DNA of 64,000 nt, from NCBI RefSeq assembly GCF_006740045.1, contig NZ_AP019749.1:3987001-4051000 (forward strand), in the 5' to 3' direction. This DNA comes from Comamonas terrigena NBRC 13299 (GTDB lineage: Bacteria > Pseudomonadota > Gammaproteobacteria > Burkholderiales > Burkholderiaceae_C). The notes under the pieces were generated by a model. The model saw only the letters and a list, made by a program, of their open reading frames with translations. It was not told the origin of the DNA and ran no database searches. How positions within the stretch are numbered: position 1 is the stretch's first letter; every line of letters begins with the position of its first letter. Of this stretch, positions 1 through 9,636 are shown piece after piece. The translations under genes were made by a program, and so were the position numbers.

Positions 1-2
1 TG

Positions 3-590
3 ACGGCCTTTGCCGTGCCACTGGGTGTGCTGCTGGGCATCGCCTGCGCCTGGATGCGCCTGCACGCCGGCCTGGCGGTACGCAACCTGGTCGCCTCCTA
101 TGTGGAGGTGTTCCGCAACACCCCTTTCATCATCCAGCTGTTCTTCCTGTTCTTCGGCCTGCCCTCGCTGGGCCTGCGCATGTCGCCCGAGGTGGCCAGC
201 GTGCTGGCCATGACGCTGAACCTGGGAGCCTACGCCTGTGAGCAGATCCGTGCCGGCATCGAAGCCACGCCGCGCGGCCAGATCGAAGCCGCCCAGTGCC
301 TGGCGCTGAACCGCATGCAGATCTTCACCCGCGTGGTGCTGCCTCCCGCACTGAGCCGTGTCTGGCCGGCCCTGACCGGGCAGATCATCATCGTGATGCT
401 GGGATCGGCAGTGTGCAGCCAGATCTCGACCGAGGAAATCTCCTACGCCGCCAACCTGATCTCCAGCCGCACCTTCCGCAGCCTGGAGTCGTACATCGTG
501 GTCACCCTGGTCTACCTGGGCCTGGCCGTGCTGCTGCGCCAGTTCCTGAACTGGTTCGGCCCCCGTTGTGTCTTTGGCCGCCATCGCTGA
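3..590 (+). CDS. Polar amino-acid ABC transporter permease (5' end outside window)
   Basis: Inner-membrane permease of a polar amino-acid uptake ABC transporter (HisM/GltJK type). The reading frame is already open at base 3, so the N-terminus lies outside the window and about 195 residues are visible. The visible part has hydrophobic membrane segments, the N-terminal EVFRNTPFIIQ motif typical of this family, and the EAA loop (EAAQCLALNRMQIFTRVVLPPA) that contacts the ATPase. The next permease starts 17 bases downstream and an ATPase follows, so this is the usual permease-permease-ATPase operon. The solute-binding protein is presumably upstream. The family is certain. The substrate is unknown. 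Confidence 0.9.
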   Translation, partial: TAFAVPLGVLLGIACAWMRLHAGLAVRNLVASYVEVFRNTPFIIQLFFLFFGLPSLGLRMSPEVASVLAMTLNLGAYACEQIRAGIEATPRGQIEAAQCLALNRMQIFTRVVLPPALSRVWPALTGQIIIVMLGSAVCSQISTEEISYAANLISSRTFRSLESYIVVTLVYLGLAVLLRQFLNWFGPRCVFGRHR

Positions 591-607
591 TTTCGGAGTG
601 TTTCCCC

Positions 608-1258
608 ATGGTTGAATTCACGTACTGGGACATTGCCCGCCAGTTGCTGCTGGCTCTGCGCTGGACAGTGGGCCTGTCTCTCATCGCTTTTGTCTGCGGC
701 GGCCTGCTGGGCCTGGGCCTGCTGGTGCTGCGCCTGTCCAAGCTGCCCGGTGCCGTGCGCGCCGTGTCGCTCTATGTGCAGCTGTTCCAGGGCACGCCCC
801 TGCTGATGCAGCTGTTTCTCACCTACTTCGGCATGGCGCTGATCGGCATCGAGACCTCGGCGCTGATGGCGGCCGCCGTGTGCCTGACGCTGTATTCCGC
901 CGCCTATCTGTGCGACATCTGGCGCGGCTGCGTGGAGGCCGTGCCCCACGGCCAATGGGAGGCTTCGTCCTGCCTGGCCATGAGCTTCACCGAACAACTG
1001 CGCCACGTGATCCTGCCCCAGGCCATGCGCCTGGGCATTGCCCCCACCGCCGGCTTTGGCGTGCAGATCATCAAGGCCACCGCGCTGACCAGCGTGATCG
1101 GCTTTGTGGAAGTGACCAAGGCCGGGCAGCTGATTGCCAACGCAACGTTCGAGCCCTTCCTGGTCTACGGCTGCGTGGCCGCGCTGTACTTCGTGCTGTG
1201 CTTCCCGCTGTCGCTGTGGAGCCAGCGCATGGAAAAACGCCTGCGTCCCCGCACCTGA
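608..1258 (+). CDS. Polar amino-acid ABC transporter permease
   Basis: Second inner-membrane permease of the same importer, 216 aa. It starts at the ATG at 608, just after the first permease ends. It carries the family signature YVQLFQGTPLLMQLF near residue 60 and an EAA loop near residue 125 (EASSCLAMSFTEQLRHVILPQA). About five hydrophobic segments are visible. Two different permeases in tandem suggest a heterodimeric channel, as in GltJ/GltK or HisQ/HisM. The ATPase gene begins 46 bases downstream. The substrate cannot be told from the sequence. Confidence 0.92.
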   Translation: MVEFTYWDIARQLLLALRWTVGLSLIAFVCGGLLGLGLLVLRLSKLPGAVRAVSLYVQLFQGTPLLMQLFLTYFGMALIGIETSALMAAAVCLTLYSAAYLCDIWRGCVEAVPHGQWEASSCLAMSFTEQLRHVILPQAMRLGIAPTAGFGVQIIKATALTSVIGFVEVTKAGQLIANATFEPFLVYGCVAALYFVLCFPLSLWSQRMEKRLRPRT

Positions 1259-1304
1259 TGGCACGCCTCCCCCTGTTTCCCCTGACGACTTCTGGATTGC
1301 GCAC

Positions 1305-2069
<765 letters not shown>

Positions 2070-2200
2070 AGGCCCAAGGGCTGCACGGCCCAGCGCACCC
2101 TACAGGCGCCGGCCACCAGGCGGTGCCGGCATTCGCCAGCCTCCGCCAGGCATGTCCTGCCCCCGCGGCCCCGGACCGGGCACTGGGGTCTTCCCCCCGG

Positions 2201-2647
2201 TTACTGGGGGCATGCACCTTTCCATTGGTAGTCCTGCGCCAGGTGCATGGAACGGGGGCCAAACTGCAGCTGGCTGCGCACTTCCAGGCGGTCCGGCGCC
2301 GGGCGCCGGAACTCCATCACCGCCGGCACCAGCTCACGTCCGTCCTGCGGGCACCGCAGCTCCAGCACACCCAGCGCGTCGGTGTTGCTCGTCAGCTGGA
2401 TGGTGCAGCGCTGCTCAGACTGCACTGTGGTCACCAGCTCCTGCAGACCACGGGCCAGGCCCTCGGCCGACAGACAGCCCAGCTGCGGCGGCGTCGCCTT
2501 TTCCGCGTGGTCGACACGGCTGGTCAGCTCCCACTGCCCGCCGGGAATGGTTTTCAGCACTTCGATGTCCTGAACCGTTGGGCCTTGCGCGGCCTGCACA
2601 GCCCCTGCCAACAGGCACATGGCCAGCCATGCGCTCCCGCTCTTCAT
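2201..2647 (-). CDS. Exported DUF3617-family protein
   Basis: Small exported protein of unknown function, 148 aa from the ATG at 2647. The N-terminus is a clear signal peptide (hydrophobic AWLAMCLLAGAVQA, cleavage after AQA). The mature part shows DUF3617 features: an opening GGQWELTSRV strand, paired cysteines (GCLS, QRCTI, LRCP, GACP) and a C-terminal region around YQWKGACPQ. A TTG at 2668 with an AGGTAGAGA stretch in front is an alternative start that would add seven residues (MKAYCKR). It is convergent with the amino-acid importer and divergent from the ABC exporter. DUF3617 proteins are usually periplasmic; no biochemical role is established. Confidence 0.75.
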   Translation of the reverse strand: MKSGSAWLAMCLLAGAVQAAQGPTVQDIEVLKTIPGGQWELTSRVDHAEKATPPQLGCLSAEGLARGLQELVTTVQSEQRCTIQLTSNTDALGVLELRCPQDGRELVPAVMEFRRPAPDRLEVRSQLQFGPRSMHLAQDYQWKGACPQ

Positions 2648-2870
2648 CCGTTTGCAATATGCTTTCAATCTCTACCTGCTTTCGCTTGAATCGGCGGCCC
2701 CTGTAGCTCGCAGCAGCCCGGGCAAAGTATAGGCAGCGATCGCACCCGCCACGGGATACTGGCGCCGGCAGAGGTGGAGCCAATCTCCCCGCCACCGCAC
2801 GGGCATCACCCGGGCCTTTTCCACCGGGTGGCCGCCCCACTACCATGGGCAGTACAAGGAGAGCTCGATC

Positions 2871-4715
2871 TTGTTCGGTTTATTTGAAAAACAGGTGCCG
2901 CCCTATCCGGCAACAGAACCCCCGGTGCCTCCCAAAGGCTTCTTTGCCTTTATCTGGGCCTGCACCCAGGGCATGCGCGGCTGGATTGCGCTGCTGACCT
3001 TCACCTCGGCCCTGCTGTCGGTGTACGAGGCACTGCTGTTCGCCATCATGGGCCATGTGGTCGATTGGCTGGGCACGGTCTCGCCCGCCAACTTCTGGGA
3101 ACAGCAGCGCGGTACGGTGCTGGGCATTACGGCCATCCTGCTGGGCAGCGTGGCGCTGCTCGCCCTGCACACCCAGGTCATGCACCAGGTGCTGGCCATC
3201 AACTTTCCGATGCGGCTGCGCTGGGTCTTCCACAAGCTGATGCTGGGGCAGAGCATGTCGTTCTATGCGGACGAATTTGCCGGCCGCATCACCACCAAGA
3301 TCATGCAGACCGCGCTGTCGGTGCGCGAAGTGGTGTTCATGGTGGTCGATGTGCTGGTCGGGGTCGGCGTCTACATGATCGGTATCCTGATCCTGGCAGC
3401 CAGCTTCGAATGGCGGCTGATGATTCCCTTCGCCATCTGGTTTGCCGCCTACATCGCCGCCTGTTTCTACTTTGTGCCGCGCCTGGGGCAGATCGGCAAG
3501 AAGCAGGCCGATGCGCGCTCGATGATGACCGGCCGCGTGACCGATGCCTATACCAACATCGCCACCGTCAAGCTGTTCGCCCACACGCGCCGCGAGGCCG
3601 AGTACGCGCGCAACGCCATGGAGGCCTTCAAGGCCACGGGCTATGCGCAGATGCGCCTGGTCAGCCAGTTCGAGATCACCAACCACCTGATGATTGCCCT
3701 GCTGCTGCTGGGCAGCGGCGGCACCGCCCTCTACCTGTGGACCCAGGGCCATGCCAGCGCCGGCGTGGTGGCAGCGGTGATTGCCATGGCGCTGCGCCTG
3801 ATGGGCTATTCGCACTGGGTGATGTGGCAGATGACCGGCCTGTTCGAAAACGTGGGCACCATCCAGGACGGCATCACCACCCTGACCAAGCCCCGCTCCA
3901 TCGTCGATGCGCCCAATGCCCAGCCGCTGCAGGTCACGCAGGGGGCCATTGCCTTTGAAGGCGTGGATTTCAGCTACAAGGACGGCGGCAAGAAAGTCAT
4001 CGACCAGCTGAATCTGCAGATCCGCCCGGGCGAACGCATCGGTCTGATCGGCCGCTCGGGCGCCGGCAAGTCCACGCTGGTCAATCTGCTGCTGCGCTTT
4101 CACGAGCCGCAAAGCGGCCGCATCACCATCGACGGCCAGGACATCCGCAACGTCACGCAGGACAGCCTGCGCGGCGCCATCGGCATGGTCACGCAGGACA
4201 CCTCGCTGCTGCACCGCTCCATGCGCGACAACATCCTCTACGGCCGGCCCGATGCCTCCGAGGCCGAGATGCGCGCCGCTGCCGACAAGGCCGAGGCCTC
4301 GGACTTCATCGCCACGCTGACCGACCTCAAAGGCCGCAGCGGCTATGACGCCCAGGTGGGCGAGCGCGGCGTCAAGCTCTCGGGTGGCCAGCGCCAGCGC
4401 GTGGCGATTGCCCGGGTGATGCTGAAGAACGCGCCCATCCTGCTGCTGGACGAAGCCACCAGCGCACTGGACAGCGAGGTGGAAGCCGCCATCCAGCACA
4501 GCCTGGATGGCCTGATGCACGGCAAGACGGTGATTGCCATTGCCCACCGCCTCTCGACCATTGCCGCCATGGACCGGCTGATCGTGATGAACGAAGGCCA
4601 TATCGTCGAAGAAGGCACGCACCAGCAGCTGCTGGCCAAGGGCGGCATCTACGCCAAGCTGTGGGCCCACCAGAGCGGGGGCTTCCTGGCCGAGCCGGAG
4701 GACCCGGAGGACTGA
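2871..4715 (+). CDS. MsbA-like ABC exporter (fused membrane and ATPase domains)
   Basis: Half-size ABC exporter of 614 aa, expected to act as a homodimer in the inner membrane. Residues about 30-340 form the six-helix exporter domain. The ATPase domain starts near residue 360, with Walker A GRSGAGKST near 394-402, signature LSGGQRQR, Walker B ILLLDEATSALDSE and switch-His segment IAIAHRLSTI. The start is a TTG at 2871, supported by a strong AAGGAGAG eight bases upstream. The membrane domain contains FAGRITTKIMQTALSVRE, as in the MsbA/multidrug group. The gene stands alone, so the substrate (lipid, drug or peptide) is not indicated. A bidirectional hairpin terminator follows. Confidence 0.9.
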   Translation: MFGLFEKQVPPYPATEPPVPPKGFFAFIWACTQGMRGWIALLTFTSALLSVYEALLFAIMGHVVDWLGTVSPANFWEQQRGTVLGITAILLGSVALLALHTQVMHQVLAINFPMRLRWVFHKLMLGQSMSFYADEFAGRITTKIMQTALSVREVVFMVVDVLVGVGVYMIGILILAASFEWRLMIPFAIWFAAYIAACFYFVPRLGQIGKKQADARSMMTGRVTDAYTNIATVKLFAHTRREAEYARNAMEAFKATGYAQMRLVSQFEITNHLMIALLLLGSGGTALYLWTQGHASAGVVAAVIAMALRLMGYSHWVMWQMTGLFENVGTIQDGITTLTKPRSIVDAPNAQPLQVTQGAIAFEGVDFSYKDGGKKVIDQLNLQIRPGERIGLIGRSGAGKSTLVNLLLRFHEPQSGRITIDGQDIRNVTQDSLRGAIGMVTQDTSLLHRSMRDNILYGRPDASEAEMRAAADKAEASDFIATLTDLKGRSGYDAQVGERGVKLSGGQRQRVAIARVMLKNAPILLLDEATSALDSEVEAAIQHSLDGLMHGKTVIAIAHRLSTIAAMDRLIVMNEGHIVEEGTHQQLLAKGGIYAKLWAHQSGGFLAEPEDPED

Positions 4716-4870
4716 GCCGAACCGCAGCCGCCAGCGCATCCCGCGGGCCGTTGCGGCATGCAGCGCGCCATCCGCTTCTCGCGCCTGCGATGTCTGATGC
4801 GCCTGCTGCCCGGATGCAAGCACACGGGTGCGCCTGCGAGAGGCGCACCATGAAAGCGGAAATCCATGAA

Positions 4871-4896
4871 AAAACGGGTGCCTGGGCACCCGTTTT
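4871..4896. terminator. Bidirectional hairpin terminator
   Basis: A 12-base perfect inverted repeat starting AAAACGGGTGCC and ending GGCACCCGTTTT, flanked by A and T runs on both sides. It lies between the exporter gene (plus strand, ends 4715) and the small lipoprotein gene (minus strand, ends 4936), so it can serve both. Confidence 0.8.
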
Positions 4897-4935
4897 GCGT
4901 AGGTCCTGCCCATTCACCGGGCGCAGTCCCCATCT

Positions 4936-5154
4936 TCAGTAGCGTTGACCGTAGCCACCGCCGGGCGGTGGGCCCGAGGGCCGGCCATCGCGGTCCCAGC
5001 GGCCGTCGCCGTCGCGGTCACCTCGGTGGTCATAACGGCCATCGCCACGACCGCCGTCCCTGCCATGGTCGTGCGGCGGAGGCAGTATGCAGCCCGTGAG
5101 GGCCGCCGCAGCCACCGCGGCGCCAGCCATTGCCAGCCAACGGGATGTACGCAT
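4936..5154 (-). CDS. Small Asp/Gly/Arg-rich lipoprotein
   Basis: Predicted lipoprotein of 72 aa. The start at 5154 follows a strong AGGAAAGGA site. The signal peptide MRTSRWLAMAGAAVAAAALTGC has a clear lipobox (LTGC) with the lipidated Cys at residue 22. The mature 50 residues are low complexity, alternating Asp, Arg, Gly and His (HDHGRDGGRGDGRYDHRGDRD) and ending in a Pro/Gly/Tyr tail. That composition could bind divalent metal or stay disordered; the sequence gives no proof of either. I do not recognise a named family. It stands alone between two terminator-bounded genes. Confidence 0.7.
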   Translation of the reverse strand: MRTSRWLAMAGAAVAAAALTGCILPPPHDHGRDGGRGDGRYDHRGDRDGDGRWDRDGRPSGPPPGGGYGQRY

Positions 5155-5321
5155 GGGTTCGTCCTTTCCTGCAAGTGGTGATGGCACCAGCATGCCACCG
5201 CTTTGCACGCCGCTGTCCATCACGCAGGTAAAGACTGTAAGCAGCCTGCGCAGGCAGGCAGCGGGGACCGCACCGGAGCCGCGGGATGTGCCTGGGCTCC
5301 GGGTAGCGGTCAGCACCAGCC

Positions 5322-6281
5322 TCAGTCGTTCAGGCCCATGCTCTGCACCAAAGCCTTTTCACCCGCAAACGTGGTGCGTGCGAACTCGGTGTAGGTCTTG
5401 GCATCACGGTAATCGGTGCGGATGCCGTAGTTCTTGACGACGCGCTGGAAGTCGGGGTCCTGCAGCGCTGCCTTCACGGCCGCATCCAACTTCTCCACGA
5501 TGGGCTGGGGCAGCCCCTTGGGACCGCCCACGCCCAGCGGAGACGGCACGACCACGTCATAGCCCTGCTCCTTGAAGGTCGGCAGATTGGGGAAGGCGGG
5601 CGAGCGCTGCTCGGACGCAATCGCCAGCGGACGGACCTTGCCCGATTCGATGAAGGTCATGATGCTGTTGGTGGACACCGAGGACTTGATGTGACCGGCC
5701 AGCAGCGCGTTCACGTTCTCGGCATCGCCCTTGAACGGCACATGCACAAATTCCGTGCCCACGGCCTTGCCCAGCAGCACCATGGCCACCTGGTTGCCGG
5801 AATACTTGCCGGGCGTGCCGTAATCGATGGCGCCGGGGTTCTTCTTGGCGTAGTCCACCAGATCCTTCAGCGTCTTGTGCGGCGCCGTCGCGGACACGCC
5901 CAGAATGAAGTCATAGGTGGCAAACGAGGCGATATAGGTCACATCGCGGATCGGGTCGTACGGCGTTTTCTGCAGGTACGGCTGGCGGAAGATGCCCACC
6001 GGGGTCAAGGTCAGCTTGTAGCCGTCGGGCTTGGTCTTGAGCATTTCCACCACGCCCATGGAACCGCCGGCACCGGGACGGTTTTCCACGATCACGCTCT
6101 GCTTGAGCAGCTTGCCCATGCTATTGGCCAGGGCACGCGCCAGCACGTCGGTGGTCCCGCCGGCCGCGTAGGGCACCAGCAGGGTGATGGGTTGGTTCGG
6201 GTAGTTGGCCTGGGCCTGGGCACCGGTAGCCCACAAAGCGGCCACGGCACAGGCCACGGCACCCCACGTACGACGCTGCAT
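5322..6281 (-). CDS. Bug/TctC-family periplasmic solute receptor
   Basis: Periplasmic binding protein of the tripartite tricarboxylate transporter (Bug) family, 319 aa. The signal peptide (AVACAVAALWATGAQAQA) is followed by the family opening YPNQPITLLVPYAAGGTTDVLAR and the central motif NRPGAGGSMG. A good AGGAGA site precedes the ATG at 6281. Bug proteins bind carboxylates, amides or aromatic acids. No TctA/TctB membrane genes are adjacent, so this is one of the many orphan receptors typical of Comamonadaceae and Bordetella, and the ligand cannot be inferred. Confidence 0.9.
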   Translation of the reverse strand: MQRRTWGAVACAVAALWATGAQAQANYPNQPITLLVPYAAGGTTDVLARALANSMGKLLKQSVIVENRPGAGGSMGVVEMLKTKPDGYKLTLTPVGIFRQPYLQKTPYDPIRDVTYIASFATYDFILGVSATAPHKTLKDLVDYAKKNPGAIDYGTPGKYSGNQVAMVLLGKAVGTEFVHVPFKGDAENVNALLAGHIKSSVSTNSIMTFIESGKVRPLAIASEQRSPAFPNLPTFKEQGYDVVVPSPLGVGGPKGLPQPIVEKLDAAVKAALQDPDFQRVVKNYGIRTDYRDAKTYTEFARTTFAGEKALVQSMGLND

Positions 6282-6595
6282 TCAAGTCTCCTCTTGCTCT
6301 TGCTTGCTCGAAAGAGCTTGCAATGTAGGTGCGTACTCCGGGGCAACCTTTACGGGAAACCCACATCAAGGGTTTACCCTTTATTCATCCATTCCCTGAG
6401 GCCCGATCCCAGCAATGGCGCGGCTTGTCGACCCGTTCCAGCAGCAGCGCAGCGCCTTCGATTGTCCAACACTTGTCATTTAGGCGACAAATCACAGGTT
6501 CATTTGCCGCCGCTTCGCGGGCTGCAGGATGGTCTTGCGCGTCACTCACCGCCGCCCCAAAGGCCTGACCCCGCCATCCGGTTCTGCAGAAAACG

Positions 6596-6640
6596 CACAG
6601 ACCAGACCAGACCAGACCAGACCAAGTCAGGTCAGGTCAA
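6596..6640. repeat. Pentanucleotide tandem repeat
   Basis: Nine 5-base units in a row: one CACAG, four ACCAG, one ACCAA, two GTCAG and one GTCAA. It lies in the 447-base gap between the Bug receptor and the PQQ dehydrogenase, outside any convincing coding frame. The rest of that gap shows only the terminator at 6663-6694. Confidence 0.85.
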
Positions 6641-6662
6641 CTCCACAGCCGCTGGCAGATGC

Positions 6663-6694
6663 AAAAAAGCCCGCCCTCCTTGCGGAGGGCGGGC
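6663..6694 (-). terminator. Rho-independent terminator of the PQQ dehydrogenase gene
   Basis: An 11-base perfect GC stem (GCCCGCCCTCC / GGAGGGCGGGC) with loop TTGC. On the minus strand it is followed directly by a run of six T. It lies 35 bases beyond the dehydrogenase stop codon. Confidence 0.92.
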
Positions 6695-6728
6695 CTGTGT
6701 GTCACGGGGCCGCAGCCCCGGCCGCTGC

Positions 6729-9164
6729 CTACTTCTTGGGCAGTGCGTAGGCGATCACATAGTCGCCCTTGTCGGTGGTCATGCGGGCACCACCGGCAGA
6801 CACCACCACAAACTGGCGACCCGATTCGGGCGACAGATAGGTCATGGGCGTGGCCTGGGCCCCCACGGGCAGACGGCCCTTCCAGACCTCCTTGCCGCTC
6901 TGGTTGTCAAAGGCGCGCAGGTAGTAGTCCTGGGTCCCGGCATAGAAGGTCAGGCCGCCTGCCGTGGCGAACGGACCGGACAGCGAAGGCATGCCCACCG
7001 GCACCGGCAGGCCAAAGCGCACGCCCTGGAGCTTGCTGTCTTCCACCGTACCCAGCGGCACCTGCCAGGCAATCGACTTGGTGTTCAGGTCGATGGCCGT
7101 CAGATTGCCCCAGGAAGGCTGGTGGCAGGGCAGACCCAGGAAGGAGTTGAACGCACCACGGATGGACTGGAAGGGCGTACCTTCCTGCACGTGGGTGGCC
7201 CACGAGGCATTGGTGATGTCGTTCTTCTTCAGCGACTCCAGCTTTTCCTGGGCGCCTTCCTGCGGGTGCAGGAAGCCGATCTGCGGCATGACCATGTCAT
7301 TGACGATGAGCATGTTGGTACGCGGATCGTAGGCGTGACCACCCCAGTTGAAGCCACCGTAGTAGCCGGGGTAGATCAGCGTCATCTGGTCGGTCAGCTT
7401 GGTGTACGGGCCGTCATATTTCAATTGCTTGAACTTGATGCGGCAGTACAGCTGGTCGAACATGGTGGCGCCCCACATGTCCTTTTCGGTCAGTGTGTTC
7501 TTGGCCAGCTGCGGCATGCCCACGGACCAGGGCTGGGTGGGCGATGGTGCAGCATCGCCTTCCATCACGCCCTGGGGCGCGGGCTTTTCTTCCACATCCG
7601 CCAGCGGCTTGCCGTTGGTGCGGTCCAGCAGGAACAGCTGGTGGGTCTTGGTGGCCAGCACCAGGCCCGGGGTGTTGCCCCCCTTGCCATCGGGCACGTC
7701 CACCAGGGTGGGAGGCGTGCCGTTGTCATAGTCCCAGGTGTCCATGTGCAGGGCCTGGAAGTGCCATGCTTCGCGGCCGGTGTCGGCCTTCAGTGCCACC
7801 ACGGACGTGGAGTACTGGTTCATCTCGGGTGTGCGGTGCGCGCCCCAGAAGTCGGGCGTGGCATTGCCCAGCGGCAGGTAGATCAGGCCCAGCTTGGCGT
7901 CATAGGCGCCATGCGACCAGAAGTTGGGAGTGCCCTTGGTGTAGGTCTGCCCTTCGGGAGGCAGCTTGGTGATCGCAGGGTTGCCCAGATCCCAGGCCCA
8001 TTCCAGCGCGCCATCCTTCAGGCTGTAGGCACGCACCACGCCGGAAGGTTGCTCGGTCTTCTTGCCGTCCCAGACCCAGCCGCCGATGACCACGCGGTCA
8101 CCCGCCACCAGCGGCTGCGACGTGGGCATGTAATAGAAGTCCTGGTACTGGCCCATGCCCACGCTCAGGTCGGTATAGCCCTTGCCCGTGTCACCGAAGC
8201 CATCGCAGACTTCACCGGTCTTGGCATCCAGCGCCCACAGGCGTGCATCCTTGTCGGTGGTGATGATGCGTGCGCTGCACTTGGCAGGCGCCGGTGCGGC
8301 GGGCGCGCTGTCGCTGCCTTGTGCAGCAGGGGCGGCCGATGCCACCGCGGGCACTTCGTAGTAGGCCACGCCACGGCAGCGGCTCCACCACTTGTTCTCA
8401 CGCGTCTTGGGGTCGAACACCCACTTTTCTTCGCCGGTTTCGGCGTTCAGCGCGATGACCTTGTTCTGCGGCGTGCACAGGTAGACCGAGTCACCGACCT
8501 GGATGGGGGTGTTCTGGTCTTCGTTGCCACCACCGGTTTTCGCGCCGGTGCGGTAGGTCCAGGCCACTTCCAGTCCCTTGACGTTGTCGGCCGTCAGCTG
8601 GTCAAACGGTGCAAAGCGGTTGCTGTGGTCGTCGCGGCCATAGTGCGTCCAGCGGTTGTCCGGGCTGGCGGCATCGCTCACCACGGCCACTTGCTTGACG
8701 ATGTCCACACCCTTCTTGGCCGTGTTCTCCACGGTGTTGTGGGGGGTGAAGATCGAGGCAGCCCCCGCCAGCACCACCACGGCCTGCACGGCTGCGGCAG
8801 GCAGGGCAATGGCCTGTGCCGGCGAGCGCAGCGAACGCAGCGCCAGCGCGGCAAACAGGCCCAGCACCAGCACCGGCGCCAGACGCGGCACCAGCCCCCA
8901 GAATGCGGTGCCGACTTCTGCCAGCGCCCAGATGGCGGTGGCAATGACCACCACCAGATACAGCAGGGCACCCAGCGGCTTGCCGCGCACCAGCAGCACG
9001 CCGGACACCACGGAGGCCACCCCGGCGATCAGGTAATACCAAGACCCACCCAGCGTGACCAGCTGGATCCCGCCAATCAGCAGCGCCAGACCCACCAGCG
9101 CCAGGACAACGCCCAACACGCGCGGCCATACGGGCACGCGGTTCGGCACATCAGCTTGTGACAT
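6729..9164 (-). CDS. Membrane-bound PQQ-dependent dehydrogenase (glucose/quinate/shikimate family)
   Basis: Quinoprotein dehydrogenase of 811 aa that oxidises a sugar or cyclic polyol on the periplasmic side and passes electrons to ubiquinone. Residues about 14-135 form a five-helix membrane anchor, and the remainder is a PQQ-binding beta-propeller. The first propeller motif (WTHYGRDDHSNRFAPFDQL) and the second quinoprotein signature near the C-terminus (GGLTFYAGTQDYYLRAFD) are both readable, as is ALHMDTWDYD. The length fits Gcd and QuiA (about 800 aa). Sequence alone does not separate glucose from quinate/shikimate specificity, so no symbol is given. No PQQ biosynthesis genes are in the window. 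The ATG at 9164 follows a modest AGGAA site. The gene is monocistronic, with a strong terminator. Confidence 0.9.
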   Translation of the reverse strand: MSQADVPNRVPVWPRVLGVVLALVGLALLIGGIQLVTLGGSWYYLIAGVASVVSGVLLVRGKPLGALLYLVVVIATAIWALAEVGTAFWGLVPRLAPVLVLGLFAALALRSLRSPAQAIALPAAAVQAVVVLAGAASIFTPHNTVENTAKKGVDIVKQVAVVSDAASPDNRWTHYGRDDHSNRFAPFDQLTADNVKGLEVAWTYRTGAKTGGGNEDQNTPIQVGDSVYLCTPQNKVIALNAETGEEKWVFDPKTRENKWWSRCRGVAYYEVPAVASAAPAAQGSDSAPAAPAPAKCSARIITTDKDARLWALDAKTGEVCDGFGDTGKGYTDLSVGMGQYQDFYYMPTSQPLVAGDRVVIGGWVWDGKKTEQPSGVVRAYSLKDGALEWAWDLGNPAITKLPPEGQTYTKGTPNFWSHGAYDAKLGLIYLPLGNATPDFWGAHRTPEMNQYSTSVVALKADTGREAWHFQALHMDTWDYDNGTPPTLVDVPDGKGGNTPGLVLATKTHQLFLLDRTNGKPLADVEEKPAPQGVMEGDAAPSPTQPWSVGMPQLAKNTLTEKDMWGATMFDQLYCRIKFKQLKYDGPYTKLTDQMTLIYPGYYGGFNWGGHAYDPRTNMLIVNDMVMPQIGFLHPQEGAQEKLESLKKNDITNASWATHVQEGTPFQSIRGAFNSFLGLPCHQPSWGNLTAIDLNTKSIAWQVPLGTVEDSKLQGVRFGLPVPVGMPSLSGPFATAGGLTFYAGTQDYYLRAFDNQSGKEVWKGRLPVGAQATPMTYLSPESGRQFVVVSAGGARMTTDKGDYVIAYALPKK

Positions 9165-9319
9165 GTTGATTCCTATGTTTCATTCAATCGATACCAGAAT
9201 GATTCTAGGAAGCCCGACCGTTTTCTGCAGAGGGTTGCAGCGCCTGTAGGCAGCAGGCTGCAAAACAAAATATTACCTACAGGTATCTAGAAAATAAAAT
9301 CCTGCAAATGCAATACAAG

Positions 9320-9335
9320 CATTTGAATTCAAATG
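9320..9335. promoter_or_regulatory. 16-base palindrome in an AT-rich gap
   Basis: CATTTGAATTCAAATG is a perfect palindrome. It lies in the 472-base gap between the divergent PQQ dehydrogenase and sbcD genes. The surrounding 9265-9390 is strikingly AT-rich compared with the GC-rich neighbours. It could be an operator or nucleoid-protein site; no regulator is identified. No gene is apparent in this gap. Confidence 0.4.
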
Positions 9336-9636
9336 TATTTTTTATTTTCAGAAAGCACTGAAAATACAGCAATCTGCATAAAACCTTCTCTTTATTGCGT
9401 ATTTGGACCGCACCTTCACGCCCCCACGCAGGTGCCCCAAGCACCATCTGGCGCATCCCGAGCGACCGACCAGTTATTCCCAAAAAGAATGTCATATCCA
9501 ACGACATTCCTGCCAACAGCCGGCCTGGCAAGCTGCCAACGACCAGCCTCGCAGCACCGCCCCAGGCAATCGCTACCATGGCGTGTTCGGCGGCACTAGC
9601 TGCGCCGCCCCTGTCACGTCTTCCATTCCTTTTCGC

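Noticed and set aside
5691..9161. 1,156-residue plus-strand open frame opposite the Bug receptor and PQQ dehydrogenase
   Set aside because: It spans two well-supported minus-strand genes and an intergenic terminator, and has the His/Arg-rich composition of a shadow frame.
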